Assembly (NCBI GenBank): GCA_041687805.1
Contig: JBDNJK010000094.1
Coordinates: 1-52,113, forward strand
Direction: 5' to 3'
Length of the DNA: 52,113 nt
Source of the DNA: SZUA-87 sp041687805
GTDB taxonomy: Bacteria; Actinomycetota; Acidimicrobiia; Acidimicrobiales; Aldehydirespiratoraceae
A model generated the notes under the pieces. That model was not told the DNA's origin. It made no database searches and saw only the letters and a program-made list of their open reading frames with translations. The position numbers and the translations under genes were made by a program. Positions 26,618-35,338 of this stretch are shown one piece after another; position 1 is the first letter of the stretch, and the number at the start of each line of letters is the position of its first letter.

Positions 26618-27572
26618 CAGGCGCGAGATCTCGAATCACCTGTGCGGTCTCAACGCCCGGTACAGGCAGAGGCATGAGCGCCGGACAGTCGATGCCATTG
26701 GCCACATAGCGTCCGATGTGGGCTCGGCACTCATCGGGGCTGCCGTGGATGATCAACCGGTCGACGATCTCGTCGGGAATTTTCTCGATGGCCCCAGTGC
26801 GATCACCTGCCGACCACATGTCCCAGTGATCGGCCAGCGCGTCGGAGCGGCCCATCCACTCGTGAAACGCTCGGTATACCGGCACATTGAGGTAGGCCGC
26901 CATGGCGTAACGGCCGATGGCTCTTGCCACATCGCAGTCGGCTGTGGGCACCACAAACAATCTCGCCACTATCTCGGCGTCGGCGTTCTCGGACCGCACG
27001 ATCGACGTGACGCGCGCCGCGTCGTCGGCTGACAGCCAGTTGACTATGGCGCCGTCGCCCTCGCGCCCGGCCAGCCTCAGCATTCCCTCACGGAGCGCGG
27101 CGACGAGGATCGGAACGGGCTCGTCGAGCGCCAACGCCAGACGAAACCCCTTTACCGAAAATGTGTCGTATTCCTCGGTGACCTTCTCGCCGGTGAGCGC
27201 GCGACGAAGAAAGCGGATGGTGTCTCGAACTCTCTGGTAGGGCTTGTCGAACTCGATCGAATTCCACCGTTCAACGATGACGTTGGACGACGACCCGATG
27301 CCGCACACAAATCTGCCCGGAGCGGCGGAGGCCATTGCTGCCACCGACTGTGCGAGAAGTGCCGGACCGCGTGTGTAGGCGGGAAGGATCGCCGTGCCAA
27401 GCCGGAGATTCGGTGTCCACACGCTCGCAAGAGCCAACGGGGTCAGCCCATCGGCCCCCATCGTCTCAGCGGACCAGAGATCGGTGTAACCGAGATCGGC
27501 CAATGCCTCGAACATCGATTTCTGGGCGTGCAGCGGCCCATCGAAGGGAACAGTCATTCCGTATCGCTTCAT
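26610..27572 (-). CDS. LLM-class (F420-dependent) oxidoreductase
   Basis: The 320-residue luciferase-like TIM barrel has the family order of segments: GYTDLWSAETMGADGLTPLALAS, RLGTAILPAYTRGPALLAQSVAAM, GRFVCGIGSSSNVIVERWN, FLRRALTGEKV, PVPILVAALREGMLRLAGREGDGAIVNW and the C-terminal LIIHGSPDECRAHIGRYVANGI. Actinobacterial members of this type usually take hydride from F420. The substrate is unknown. ATG 27572 (MKRYGM) is chosen over the frame start at 27614. Confidence 0.88.
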   Translation of the reverse strand: MKRYGMTVPFDGPLHAQKSMFEALADLGYTDLWSAETMGADGLTPLALASVWTPNLRLGTAILPAYTRGPALLAQSVAAMASAAPGRFVCGIGSSSNVIVERWNSIEFDKPYQRVRDTIRFLRRALTGEKVTEEYDTFSVKGFRLALALDEPVPILVAALREGMLRLAGREGDGAIVNWLSADDAARVTSIVRSENADAEIVARLFVVPTADCDVARAIGRYAMAAYLNVPVYRAFHEWMGRSDALADHWDMWSAGDRTGAIEKIPDEIVDRLIIHGSPDECRAHIGRYVANGIDCPALMPLPVPGVETAQVIRDLAPVS

Positions 27573-27673
27573 TGCCTGCCTCTCGCAGATCGGTGACGGC
27601 CCGAAGCATGTCACCGACCCAGTCCAAGGAACAAACGACAGTGAATGTCACACCCCCACATCATGATGAAAAC

Positions 27674-27862
27674 ATGAATGAACAGCTCATCCTCCCCGGG
27701 AAGTCCAGCGTCTGGCAGCTCGACAACGCCACACGCCGCCGCGGCCGCAGAGGTGTAGCCAGAGCACGCTTACTCCTGCAAGAGTCGCGGATGCGACCAA
27801 CCGAATCGGGAGTCGCTCACAGCGACGAAATCACACCTCAACTAGTGGCCGACGCCGCCTGA
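27674..27862 (+). CDS. Small conserved-looking hypothetical protein
   Basis: A 62-residue frame starts at ATG 27674 with MNEQLILPGKSSVWQLDNATRRRGRRGVARARLLL as its core, split here by no obvious domain. It is Arg- and Ala-rich, with a WxLDxxTRxxGRRGVAxAR pattern of the kind I associate with short unannotated proteins in related genomes (memory-based, not checked). It sits alone between a divergent oxidoreductase gene and the nuclease lipoprotein gene 28 bp downstream. Confidence 0.45.
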   Translation: MNEQLILPGKSSVWQLDNATRRRGRRGVARARLLLQESRMRPTESGVAHSDEITPQLVADAA

Positions 27863-27890
27863 TTCGATTCTGAAATTTCGGGGCCAGAAT

Positions 27891-28514
27891 ATGCAGATGT
27901 CAGCGTTAGCGATGCCGCGGTTGCCACTGCTTGTCCAAGTCTGTCGCGCCACCGCGCTTCGATTTGGTGGGGCGATATTGGCTCTTGGAGTCTTGGCGGG
28001 AGCTTGTTCCTCCGCCACCACCGACACCCTCAGCCCCTCCGCCGGCAATGACCTTGCCACATTGCCAAACTCCGATGCCATTGCCCCCAACGCCACCGTC
28101 GAACGAGTCATCGACGGCGACACAATCATCGTCGACATCAACGGGCAGAAGGAACGCGTGCGGTTGATAGGCATCGACACCCCGGAGTCGGTCGACCCAA
28201 ACCGGCCGGTTCAGTGTTACGGGCACGAGGCCAGTGCACACACCGAATCGCTCCTGCCACCGGGCACCCCCGTCAGTTTGGTGCGCGACGTCGAGGCCCG
28301 CGACAAATACGACCGCCTTCTCGCCTACGTGATCCGCAGCGCCGACCAACTATTCGTCAATCTCGACCTGGTCGAGAATGGCTTCGCCGGGTCCCTCACC
28401 TACCCACCCAACGACCACTACGCCGCCATGTTTGAAGCGTCAGCGGCGAATGCGCAAGACCACGGCGTGGGTCTTTGGGGCGTCTGCGGCGGCCCCGATG
28501 TGCCATTGGGCTGA
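27891..28514 (+). CDS. Thermonuclease-family (SNase) lipoprotein
   Basis: The 207-residue protein has a lipoprotein signal with lipobox LAGAC ending at about residue 37, then a Ser/Thr-rich spacer and a staphylococcal nuclease-like domain (about 65-200): ERVIDGDTIIVDINGQKERVRLIGIDTPES, ESLLPPGTPVSLVRD, DKYDRLLAYV and the VNLDLVENGFA strand. The catalytic-type Arg, Glu and Asp positions are visible (RLIGIDTPE, RDKYDR). It should be a surface-anchored calcium-dependent nuclease. The product ends 41 bp before the YdjC-like start. Confidence 0.88.
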   Translation: MQMSALAMPRLPLLVQVCRATALRFGGAILALGVLAGACSSATTDTLSPSAGNDLATLPNSDAIAPNATVERVIDGDTIIVDINGQKERVRLIGIDTPESVDPNRPVQCYGHEASAHTESLLPPGTPVSLVRDVEARDKYDRLLAYVIRSADQLFVNLDLVENGFAGSLTYPPNDHYAAMFEASAANAQDHGVGLWGVCGGPDVPLG

Positions 28515-28555
28515 CGGCGCCAACAAATGCTCCTCTCGCGGTTAGATTCCTGACC

Positions 28556-29389
28556 GTGGCTTCGTTAGCGGAGGATTTGGGGTTCGGCCCCAAGGATCGT
28601 CTACTTATCATCAGCAGTGACCTTCTTGGCTCGACTCATGCAGCCACCGCCGGATGCTTTTCAGCCATGCGCGAAGGATTGTCCACTACCGCCACGTTGA
28701 TGATGCCCGGGCCGTGGTCTCGACATGCTGCCGAGAGGGTCCGGCCCGACGATGATGTCGGCATTCATCTCACGCTCAATTCGGAGCTCGATTGCTATCG
28801 CTGGGGCCCCCTCACCTATGCACCGAGTCTTCTAGATGGCGACGGCGGGTTCCCGCGCACTCTCCCCGACCTCTGGGACCATGCAGATCTCGACGAGGTT
28901 CGGCGTGAACTGAGAGCACAGCTCGAAAGGGCCCTGCTGTGGGGTTTCGATCTCACCCACATCACCACTCATATGGGCGCTCTGCAGCAGCGTCCCGAAT
29001 TTTTCGACGTGATGCTCGAAATCGCAGTGGATGCCCGCCTGCCGATCCGGCTCGAAGGCCCCAAAGCCGAAAAATTTGCCGGCTTCCCGTTTCGCCATCT
29101 CGCATCAGAGGCGGGGATCCTCTCCCCAGATCACTTCAAGCTCGTTAGGGGTGGAGCGAGGCAACATCTCATGTCCACCCTCAAGAATCTCCAACCGGGG
29201 GTCACCGAAGTTGTATTCGAGCCGGCAATTGCGGCCGAAGAGCTTCGAGCCGTCGATCCTTCGGCTACCCACAGAGTCGATGATCTCACCCTCGTAACCG
29301 ACCGACGCCTGGCCGGCTTGGTGTCAGATGCCGGTGCCAAGATGGTCGGCTACAGAACAATAAGAGACCTTCAACGCTCGAGAATCTGA
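28556..29389 (+). CDS. ChbG/YdjC-family carbohydrate deacetylase-like protein
   Basis: The 277-residue protein has the YdjC layout: a first strand with an Asp (LLIISSDLLG), GIHLTLNSE, WGFDLTHITTHMGALQQRP and a C-terminal VVFEPA strand. Histidines in GIHL and THM are the expected metal ligands. The usual N-A-D-D-[FL]-G metal motif is replaced by S-S-D-L-L-G, so one of two adjacent aspartates is missing. It may deacetylate sugars by an altered metal site or be inactive. GTG 28556 places the first strand 15 residues from the start; the frame opens earlier inside the nuclease gene. Confidence 0.78.
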   Translation: MASLAEDLGFGPKDRLLIISSDLLGSTHAATAGCFSAMREGLSTTATLMMPGPWSRHAAERVRPDDDVGIHLTLNSELDCYRWGPLTYAPSLLDGDGGFPRTLPDLWDHADLDEVRRELRAQLERALLWGFDLTHITTHMGALQQRPEFFDVMLEIAVDARLPIRLEGPKAEKFAGFPFRHLASEAGILSPDHFKLVRGGARQHLMSTLKNLQPGVTEVVFEPAIAAEELRAVDPSATHRVDDLTLVTDRRLAGLVSDAGAKMVGYRTIRDLQRSRI

Positions 29390-29399
29390 TCGATATCGA

Positions 29400-29708
29400 T
29401 CAGGCTGGAGCTGGCGGAAGGTGCAATAAGGCCTCCATTACCTGACCATTCAACTCACTGAGATCAACGAGCCAAAGGGCGTGATCGCCCTCGACCTTGA
29501 TACCACCGGTCATATAGGCAGCGTCAAGATCAACTGACCCATCGACGATGTCCGACAAGAGATCGTGGCTCAGCGACACTCGACAATCTGGCTTCGACAC
29601 CCGGCCAACGTTGGCCTCTGCAAACCGACCGTCGACGATGGCGATTCCCGCCACGACTTTGCCGTCGGGCCCGCCGGAGATCGTGTATTGCACGTTGGCG
29701 CTGTTCAC
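29400..29708 (-). CDS. SCP2-domain sterol/lipid-transfer-like protein
   Basis: The 102-residue protein is a single SCP-2 fold domain: N-terminal strands (VQYTISGGPDGKV), VSKPDCRVSLSHDLLSDIVDGSVDLDAAYMTGGIKVEG and a final helix. These small proteins bind hydrophobic ligands. The start is GTG 29708, overlapping the stop of the amidase-like gene as GTGA, so it is translationally coupled to that gene. Which lipid or thiol conjugate it handles is unknown. Confidence 0.8.
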   Translation of the reverse strand: MNSANVQYTISGGPDGKVVAGIAIVDGRFAEANVGRVSKPDCRVSLSHDLLSDIVDGSVDLDAAYMTGGIKVEGDHALWLVDLSELNGQVMEALLHLPPAPA

Positions 29709-30568
29709 GTATCGGAGCGTAGCCCGGCAAACAAATCAGACTCGGGCACAGCCGACCCCAACGTTCCCATGGCTAGGCGAAACTCGTCGTGGCTGTGAAT
29801 CCGGTCATCAACATCGGCTGGTAATCCGAACCAGAAAGATGACTCGGGGTCGATCTGGGTTGCGTGTGCCAGTAGGGCCTCGCGGCGTACGCCGGCGAAT
29901 TCACCAACCGGGACTCGAGTGGTGATGAGGTGGTCGAAATCGGGGCGATCAAACCATCGCTCGTCGTATGGCGATTCGAGGCCAAGCTTTCCAAAGGCCT
30001 CGTGACGGGCGACAATCCGGCTTCTCGACCAGGCCGAGTAATAGACCTTCGATACCTGCCAGGCCTCTCCCATGTCGGGACGGTAGGTCGCGTCGGCAGC
30101 ACGGTCGACGGCGGGCTGGGTGATCTCGTGGACCCGAACGTGATCGGGGTGTTGATAGCCCCCCGGATCGTTCGAGTAGGTAACAACGACCTGTGGGTGT
30201 TCCAATCGCAGGATCTTCACCAACCTGTCGACTGCTTCTTCGAGCGGCGCACCAGCAAAACACTCCGGATGATCGTTGGCATCCGAGTCGAACATCCCAG
30301 AGTCGCGGTAGCCGAGCATGACGACTTCGTCGTAGCCGATCACTGCAGCCGAGCGGGCGAGCTCCTGGTGACGGACACCTTTCAAATCACTGCGAACGTC
30401 GTCGTTGTCCATAACCGGGTTGAGGATGTCTCCCTCTTCGCCGCCGGTGCAGCACACCAGCACCGTGCGCACGCCTTCGGCGTGGTAATGCGCCACAGCG
30501 GAAGCACCCTTGGAGGCCTCGTCGTCGGGGTGAGCGTGAACTGTGAGAAGACACAACTGTTCGTCCAT
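29705..30568 (-). CDS. mca: PIG-L family deacetylase, mycothiol S-conjugate amidase-like
   Basis: The 287-residue protein matches the LmbE/PIG-L zinc hydrolases: zinc motif HAHPDDE, VCCTGGEEGD, RHQELARSAAVIGYDEVVMLGYRDSGM and QHPDHVRVHEIT. Length and the GYRDSGM motif fit Mca, which cleaves mycothiol conjugates during detoxification; the homologous MshB is the alternative. ATG 30568 is chosen over the open frame to 30598 because the zinc motif follows after ten residues. It is coupled to the downstream SCP2 gene and implies mycothiol in this organism. Confidence 0.88.
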   Translation of the reverse strand: MDEQLCLLTVHAHPDDEASKGASAVAHYHAEGVRTVLVCCTGGEEGDILNPVMDNDDVRSDLKGVRHQELARSAAVIGYDEVVMLGYRDSGMFDSDANDHPECFAGAPLEEAVDRLVKILRLEHPQVVVTYSNDPGGYQHPDHVRVHEITQPAVDRAADATYRPDMGEAWQVSKVYYSAWSRSRIVARHEAFGKLGLESPYDERWFDRPDFDHLITTRVPVGEFAGVRREALLAHATQIDPESSFWFGLPADVDDRIHSHDEFRLAMGTLGSAVPESDLFAGLRSDT

Positions 30569-30619
30569 CGGCGTGGAAGATACCTGTTGGCGACGCAAAG
30601 AGTCGAACAGCGCGATTTG

Positions 30620-31861
30620 TCAGTGCGAAAACTTCGGGGATTCCAGAGGTTTCAACTCGATCTCACCGTCTCCGTCCGGGTCGACCAGACTCCATCCGAA
30701 GATCATCGCCAAATGCTCGCGACCTTCGTCTGGCCCGCTGGCGATCATCTCATCACCGGCCAGGAACCTCGCTCCGCCTCGCGGCCGATACAGGTATTGA
30801 CCACCGCGGCGGATGGCAAGAACAGTGAACCCGGGCTCGATGTTGAGGCACAACTCGGCCAAGCTGGTGCCGTCGGCCTGGCTTGACTCGGCCACCGGCA
30901 GCTTGACGACCACATCGTCGCTGTCGCCGAGAGCCAGCCCGAGCACGGGGTGAACGTCCTCTCGTTGTTCGATCAGCCAGACCATCGCCTGAGCCTGGTC
31001 GCCGATGTCTTCGGCTGCCTGCGAAAGATGCAGCAGTCCTCGCAGCGGGGATGGGTCGGCTTTGTCGCTGGCGGCGCGCAATACCCACAGCTCAAGCTTG
31101 TCCTTCATCTCATCGAGACGATCTTCCAGCTGGCGAACCTCCGCAGCGAGTCCCTGGTCTCCCAACACGAGTGCCGAGTAGGCCAACCCCACCGCCACCT
31201 CCGACAAGTTCTTCATTTCGATGAGCACATCGACGGCGCGGTCGAGGTCGGTGGTGTAGCCATCCTCAGGCGCCTGGGCCGGGGTCCACACTGGTGCCGC
31301 CGCCAGTTCACGAAGTCGGGTAATCCCGTCAGGAGATCCGCGGAGGAACATGACATCGCCCGGCACGATGATTATGTCTCCGTGTACGTCGGTGATCCAT
31401 CGCCGCTCACGTTTGATGGCCATGACCCTCATCCCGGTCTGGACCGGGAGTTCATGAGCGGACAGCGGTCGGTGAGCCATGTGGGAACCTTCGGACACCA
31501 AGACTCTGTGGCTCACCTCCTCGGCATCCGACAAATCTGCAACCAATTCGACCGGGATGCCGACCTGATGAGTGACGATTCGGGCGATGTCGACGGCGTC
31601 GTTGGCAATCCGCTCGATGGCACTGATCACCTGCAGGACCGAGGACATACCCTCGGAATCTTTGGGGCTGCGAACCGCCATCACGCATACGCCGCGCATG
31701 TCCTGGACAAGCCCGTTCATCGTCTCTTCGAGCGCGTCGACTTCCTCAGCCATATCGGGATCGCCGAAAAACAGCGACGCGTACGCCAAATCGACCATCA
31801 ACTCCGAGGTGTCCTTGGCCTCAGCCAACATCTCCCGAAGATTTCGCGGTCTGTCTTCCAT
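30620..31861 (-). CDS. Duplicated PhoU-TrkA_C (RCK C-domain) regulatory protein
   Basis: The 413-residue soluble protein contains two copies of a PhoU-like helical region (about 10-95 and 205-300) each followed by a TrkA C-terminal domain (about 110-185, MRVMAIKRERRWI; and 320-395, FTVLAIRRGGQYLYRP with GDEMIASGP). This is the layout of regulators encoded next to potassium or magnesium transporters. ATG 31861 is taken, with GGGGGA upstream; the preceding TTG is possible. It lies 61 bp after the MgtE-like gene in the same operon, so it probably controls that transporter (inference). Confidence 0.82.
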   Translation of the reverse strand: MEDRPRNLREMLAEAKDTSELMVDLAYASLFFGDPDMAEEVDALEETMNGLVQDMRGVCVMAVRSPKDSEGMSSVLQVISAIERIANDAVDIARIVTHQVGIPVELVADLSDAEEVSHRVLVSEGSHMAHRPLSAHELPVQTGMRVMAIKRERRWITDVHGDIIIVPGDVMFLRGSPDGITRLRELAAAPVWTPAQAPEDGYTTDLDRAVDVLIEMKNLSEVAVGLAYSALVLGDQGLAAEVRQLEDRLDEMKDKLELWVLRAASDKADPSPLRGLLHLSQAAEDIGDQAQAMVWLIEQREDVHPVLGLALGDSDDVVVKLPVAESSQADGTSLAELCLNIEPGFTVLAIRRGGQYLYRPRGGARFLAGDEMIASGPDEGREHLAMIFGWSLVDPDGDGEIELKPLESPKFSH

Positions 31862-31922
31862 CAATTCCCCCTACTGGGTTCCGCAATCGTAGATCCATGC
31901 CGCCAAGCGCAGCCAACCGTTG

Positions 31923-33158
31923 TCATATGACCCCCACCCACACCAGCGCGAGCACAAGCGCAAAGGCACCCACGAAATCGAGCGTCGACGCCACGATCGG
32001 GATTCCGTACGTGTCTGGGTCGAGGCCGAACCTGGCAGCCACGACAGTCGAGTAGTAGGCGACCACAACAAGACAGATCGTGGCGATCAAGCCTCCCAAC
32101 AGCGTGGCGGCGATCAAGGTGACGAAACCAGGGCCCAGATCACCGGTGATCGTTCCGCCGAGTTGTGCCATAACTGCCGCAACGAAGAACACAGGAACGG
32201 CAAGCGAGAAGGTCATCGCCACGTCAGGCCAGACGCCGCGCCGCGGCACAGCATCAGGATCGAGTAGGCCGAGATGAAACTTTGTCGACAATCGGCTCGA
32301 CAGAATTCCACCGAGCGAGCCGGCCTTGTTCAAAAAGCCGGGTAGCAGTATCAACAACATCGGATATCGAAGAAGATCGTCGAGCCGTTTCTCGATGGTG
32401 ATTCCCGCTACCAGATCAATGACCCCGGCCATGGCGAGCACCGGCAGCGACTCGCGCATGATTCCCGGCACAAGAACGAGTGAGGATCGAAGCGCCCAAA
32501 GTGTGACCATCACCGCTGCCGCCGTCATCACGATCGCGAGAACCGGGCTCACGAGATCCACCCCGGCGAATTGCACCGCGATGACCAGCGCCGGAAGGCT
32601 CACGAGGTCGCCCACAGCATTCACCAACGGCGCCACCACATTGTCGAGATCCCAGCCGTGGCGAACCGAACCGCCGGCCAAGAGGAGCGTTATTGCCAGC
32701 ACCACCACCGACGCCAGAAGGCCGCCGACGGTGGAGATCACGATGAAATCGACCAGAGACATCGTTGGTGCCACCGAAAAAACGATGGCCACAGTCTTCG
32801 CCAGAATCGCCAGCAATACCGAGGTGACGAGGCTCAAAGCGAGCGCGACCGCGGTGTTTTGGCCGACCACCGAATCGAGTCTCGCTGTGAGACGAAATGT
32901 GCCGGTGTGTATCGACGTGCCGAGCCGACTGCCCAGCGCCCCGAATACGTTGCCTTTCACCGCCAACGCTGCCGGCACCAACAGAAGCAGGCCCGGAAGA
33001 TCCTCAAGCGTGCCGGTGATCGACGCCAACGTGATTCCGGAGACGATGCTCGCTATCGACGCCAGGAGCATGGCAACAAGGCTGTCTCGGTACGCGACCG
33101 TGTCACCGCCGGCGAGTGCGGCGAGCAGGCGCTGATTCCGCTTAGGCGACCGTCTCAT
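31923..33158 (-). CDS. MgtE/SLC41-family divalent cation transporter
   Basis: The 411-residue protein has about ten membrane helices arranged as two MgtE-like repeats. Each repeat has the PG-type motif: LPGLLLLVPAALAVKGNVFGALGSRLGT and the later LPGFLNKAGSLGGILSSRLSTKFHLG. Cytoplasmic N and CBS domains of classical MgtE are absent, as in SLC41-type bacterial proteins. It likely moves Mg2+ or a related ion. The gene is first in a two-gene unit with the PhoU/TrkA-C regulator. Confidence 0.85.
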   Translation of the reverse strand: MRRSPKRNQRLLAALAGGDTVAYRDSLVAMLLASIASIVSGITLASITGTLEDLPGLLLLVPAALAVKGNVFGALGSRLGTSIHTGTFRLTARLDSVVGQNTAVALALSLVTSVLLAILAKTVAIVFSVAPTMSLVDFIVISTVGGLLASVVVLAITLLLAGGSVRHGWDLDNVVAPLVNAVGDLVSLPALVIAVQFAGVDLVSPVLAIVMTAAAVMVTLWALRSSLVLVPGIMRESLPVLAMAGVIDLVAGITIEKRLDDLLRYPMLLILLPGFLNKAGSLGGILSSRLSTKFHLGLLDPDAVPRRGVWPDVAMTFSLAVPVFFVAAVMAQLGGTITGDLGPGFVTLIAATLLGGLIATICLVVVAYYSTVVAARFGLDPDTYGIPIVASTLDFVGAFALVLALVWVGVI

Positions 33159-33216
33159 CCCAGCAAGTGTGCAGCCTCAGGCGGCATCGTGTGGTGATAA
33201 TCGAACGAGTCGGGCT

Positions 33217-34146
33217 TCAGGTGGCCCGAGCGCCGAGTTCGCGAAGTATCGATCGGCAGTCGTCCCAGGCTGTCCTGAGGATGGACTCCACTGTTTCGAC
33301 CGAGTGAATTCGGCCGGCTACCTGGCCTGCCATCGCCACTCCGATCTCCATTTCCCCGCCGAAATAGAGCCGCATCATTTTCTCGATATCGAGAATCGCC
33401 GGCTTGTCGTCGGCTTCCAGTGCTCCGGTCATCTCGGTTCGCAATGTCCGCATCGCGGGCCGATGATGACGGTTGACTACGACGGTGTCGGTCTCCTTGG
33501 CATCCACGATCGCCGCCTTCCACGCCTGATGGATCGGAGACTCGACTGATGCCACCATGCGAGTTCCCATCTGGACGCCATCAGCTCCCATGGCGAACGC
33601 TGCAGCCAACGAAGCACCATCGGTGAATCCGCCTGCAGCAATCACAGGTACATCGAATCTGGAAACGATCTCCGGTACGAGAACCAGCGACGACGCGCCG
33701 TCGGCGTTCTTGAATCCGCCGCCTTCGATGCCCTCGACCACCAGACCATCGACTCCTGCGGCGATCGCCTTCTCGGCACCGCGGAGGGTGGGCACAACAT
33801 GGAAGACAGTCACTCCCAGATCCTTGAGCCGCGGCACAAGCACGGCCGGATCACCGGCAGAGGTGGTGACGAACGACACTTCGTTCTCTGCCACGAACTC
33901 CACAAGGGATACCGGGTCGCGCACAAAGTGCTGCGCAATGTTGACTCCCCACGGCTTCGAGGTGAGCTCGCGCATGGCGAGAATCTCCTCCTTGATGGAA
34001 TCGAGATCGCCGGAGGACGTTTCGATGATTCCCAGACCTCCGGCATTCGACACTGCCGATGCCAGGGGCGATCGGGCGATCCAACCCATCGGAGCCTGCA
34101 CTATCGGAATTTCGATTCCGAGCATCTCCGTCACTCTCGTCTTCAT
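33217..34146 (-). CDS. Nitronate monooxygenase / NPD-family FMN enzyme
   Basis: The 309-residue FMN TIM barrel shows the nitronate monooxygenase pattern: IEIPIVQAPMGWIARSPLASAVSNAGGLGI, PWGVNIAQHF, VFHVVPTLRGAEKAIAAGVDGLVVEG, VPVIAAGGFTDGASLAAAFAMGADGVQMGTRM. The GGGF-type segment is IEGGGFKNAD. It oxidises alkyl nitronates or a related substrate. ATG 34146 has an AGGAGA seven bases upstream; the open frame to 34254 has no family match. Confidence 0.88.
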   Translation of the reverse strand: MKTRVTEMLGIEIPIVQAPMGWIARSPLASAVSNAGGLGIIETSSGDLDSIKEEILAMRELTSKPWGVNIAQHFVRDPVSLVEFVAENEVSFVTTSAGDPAVLVPRLKDLGVTVFHVVPTLRGAEKAIAAGVDGLVVEGIEGGGFKNADGASSLVLVPEIVSRFDVPVIAAGGFTDGASLAAAFAMGADGVQMGTRMVASVESPIHQAWKAAIVDAKETDTVVVNRHHRPAMRTLRTEMTGALEADDKPAILDIEKMMRLYFGGEMEIGVAMAGQVAGRIHSVETVESILRTAWDDCRSILRELGARAT

Positions 34147-34193
34147 GTGGCATCTCCTGGTCGAACGTCGCGAGTCGCGGCCGAACCGAAGTG

Positions 34194-35282
34194 TCAGCGG
34201 CGACGGCGAATGATTGTCGGACGACGGTAGGCCACCGAGCGGTCCGATGACCAAAGCGCAGGTGGGGCATCGACAAACGACGCCAATTGCAGCAAGGGTT
34301 GGTCATAGTTGACGCGCCAACCAGCGAAATCTCGCCACCCTGCGTCGCGATCGTCTCGCACCGGAACGCCGGCGTCGCGAAGCGAGGCGTAGACCCCGTC
34401 AAATTCGTCGCGCTCGATTGAAATCGGATCATCAGGCGCGGGATCCGACGCGTACTCGAACCCGAAAAAGTCGGAGATGCGGCGAAGAGCGAGCGTGCCG
34501 GTTCGGATCATCAACTCTGCTCTTGGGGCACGGGGCAGGTCGAGCGTGGACACGTACAGAGATGCTGTGTCGAGCGCCAGCCCGGCACCACCGACCCATG
34601 ACCGTTCTGCGATCGGTGACCTAAAGAAGACCAGCATGGGAAACGAGGTGTGGCTCTCCTCGATGTCGACAAACCAGTCCTCCCATTCGCTCCACAGTTG
34701 GGGCATCTGATCCAGTCCGTCGACGTGATGGACCCGTGTGAGGAGTGCGCTGGGGCTGGCATGTCCGGATTGTTCGGTGGCGCGTAGGTAGAGTTTCGCG
34801 ACCGGTAGTTCGCGCTGGGAGAACGCCGAATAGATGGTGGGGAGGAAACTGATCATCAACCCGACCAGACCCAGCCCTATCAGTCCTTCGACCACCGCCG
34901 CCGCCATCTGAGGGCCACCATCCGCGGAGCGGAACCCAAGCGTGGTGAGCGATGAACCGGCCAATGCCCAAGCCGAACCTACCGAACCCTGATCGAGGGC
35001 CCAGAAGATCATGGCGAACGCAGTGATAACCACTCCGGCCCAGATGGCCGGAAGCATCATCAGTCCAAACGGGGCCATACGGGCCTTCACGCGGTCGTGA
35101 GCCTCCCAGTTGGGCATTCGACCGGCGACGTGCCCAAACGACCATCGCAAAAAGATAAAGAGCGTGCGGGTGATGAAAACCTGCTCCCCACGCGGCACCA
35201 CCACCGTGCGGATCGCAGATCCCAGACCGCCGAGGGCCAGTACGACACCTGCCGTTCCAACAAGCCATCTCACCAAAGTCAT
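34194..35282 (-). CDS. Membrane protein with ion-channel-like pore region
   Basis: The 362-residue protein has a first membrane helix at 5-25, a second at about 72-95, a pore-like re-entrant segment SSLTTLGFRSADGG at about 110-122, and another helix at 128-150, then a soluble C-terminal 210 residues. The order helix, TTLGF loop, helix resembles two-helix potassium channels, but the filter lacks the exact TVGYG. No known soluble domain was identified. It may be a channel-like sensor; that is inference. Confidence 0.6.
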   Translation of the reverse strand: MTLVRWLVGTAGVVLALGGLGSAIRTVVVPRGEQVFITRTLFIFLRWSFGHVAGRMPNWEAHDRVKARMAPFGLMMLPAIWAGVVITAFAMIFWALDQGSVGSAWALAGSSLTTLGFRSADGGPQMAAAVVEGLIGLGLVGLMISFLPTIYSAFSQRELPVAKLYLRATEQSGHASPSALLTRVHHVDGLDQMPQLWSEWEDWFVDIEESHTSFPMLVFFRSPIAERSWVGGAGLALDTASLYVSTLDLPRAPRAELMIRTGTLALRRISDFFGFEYASDPAPDDPISIERDEFDGVYASLRDAGVPVRDDRDAGWRDFAGWRVNYDQPLLQLASFVDAPPALWSSDRSVAYRRPTIIRRRR

Positions 35283-35338
35283 TTGCGGATCCTAGGGGTC
35301 AGCCACCAGCCCTTTGACCATCGACGGAGAGTGGCACA

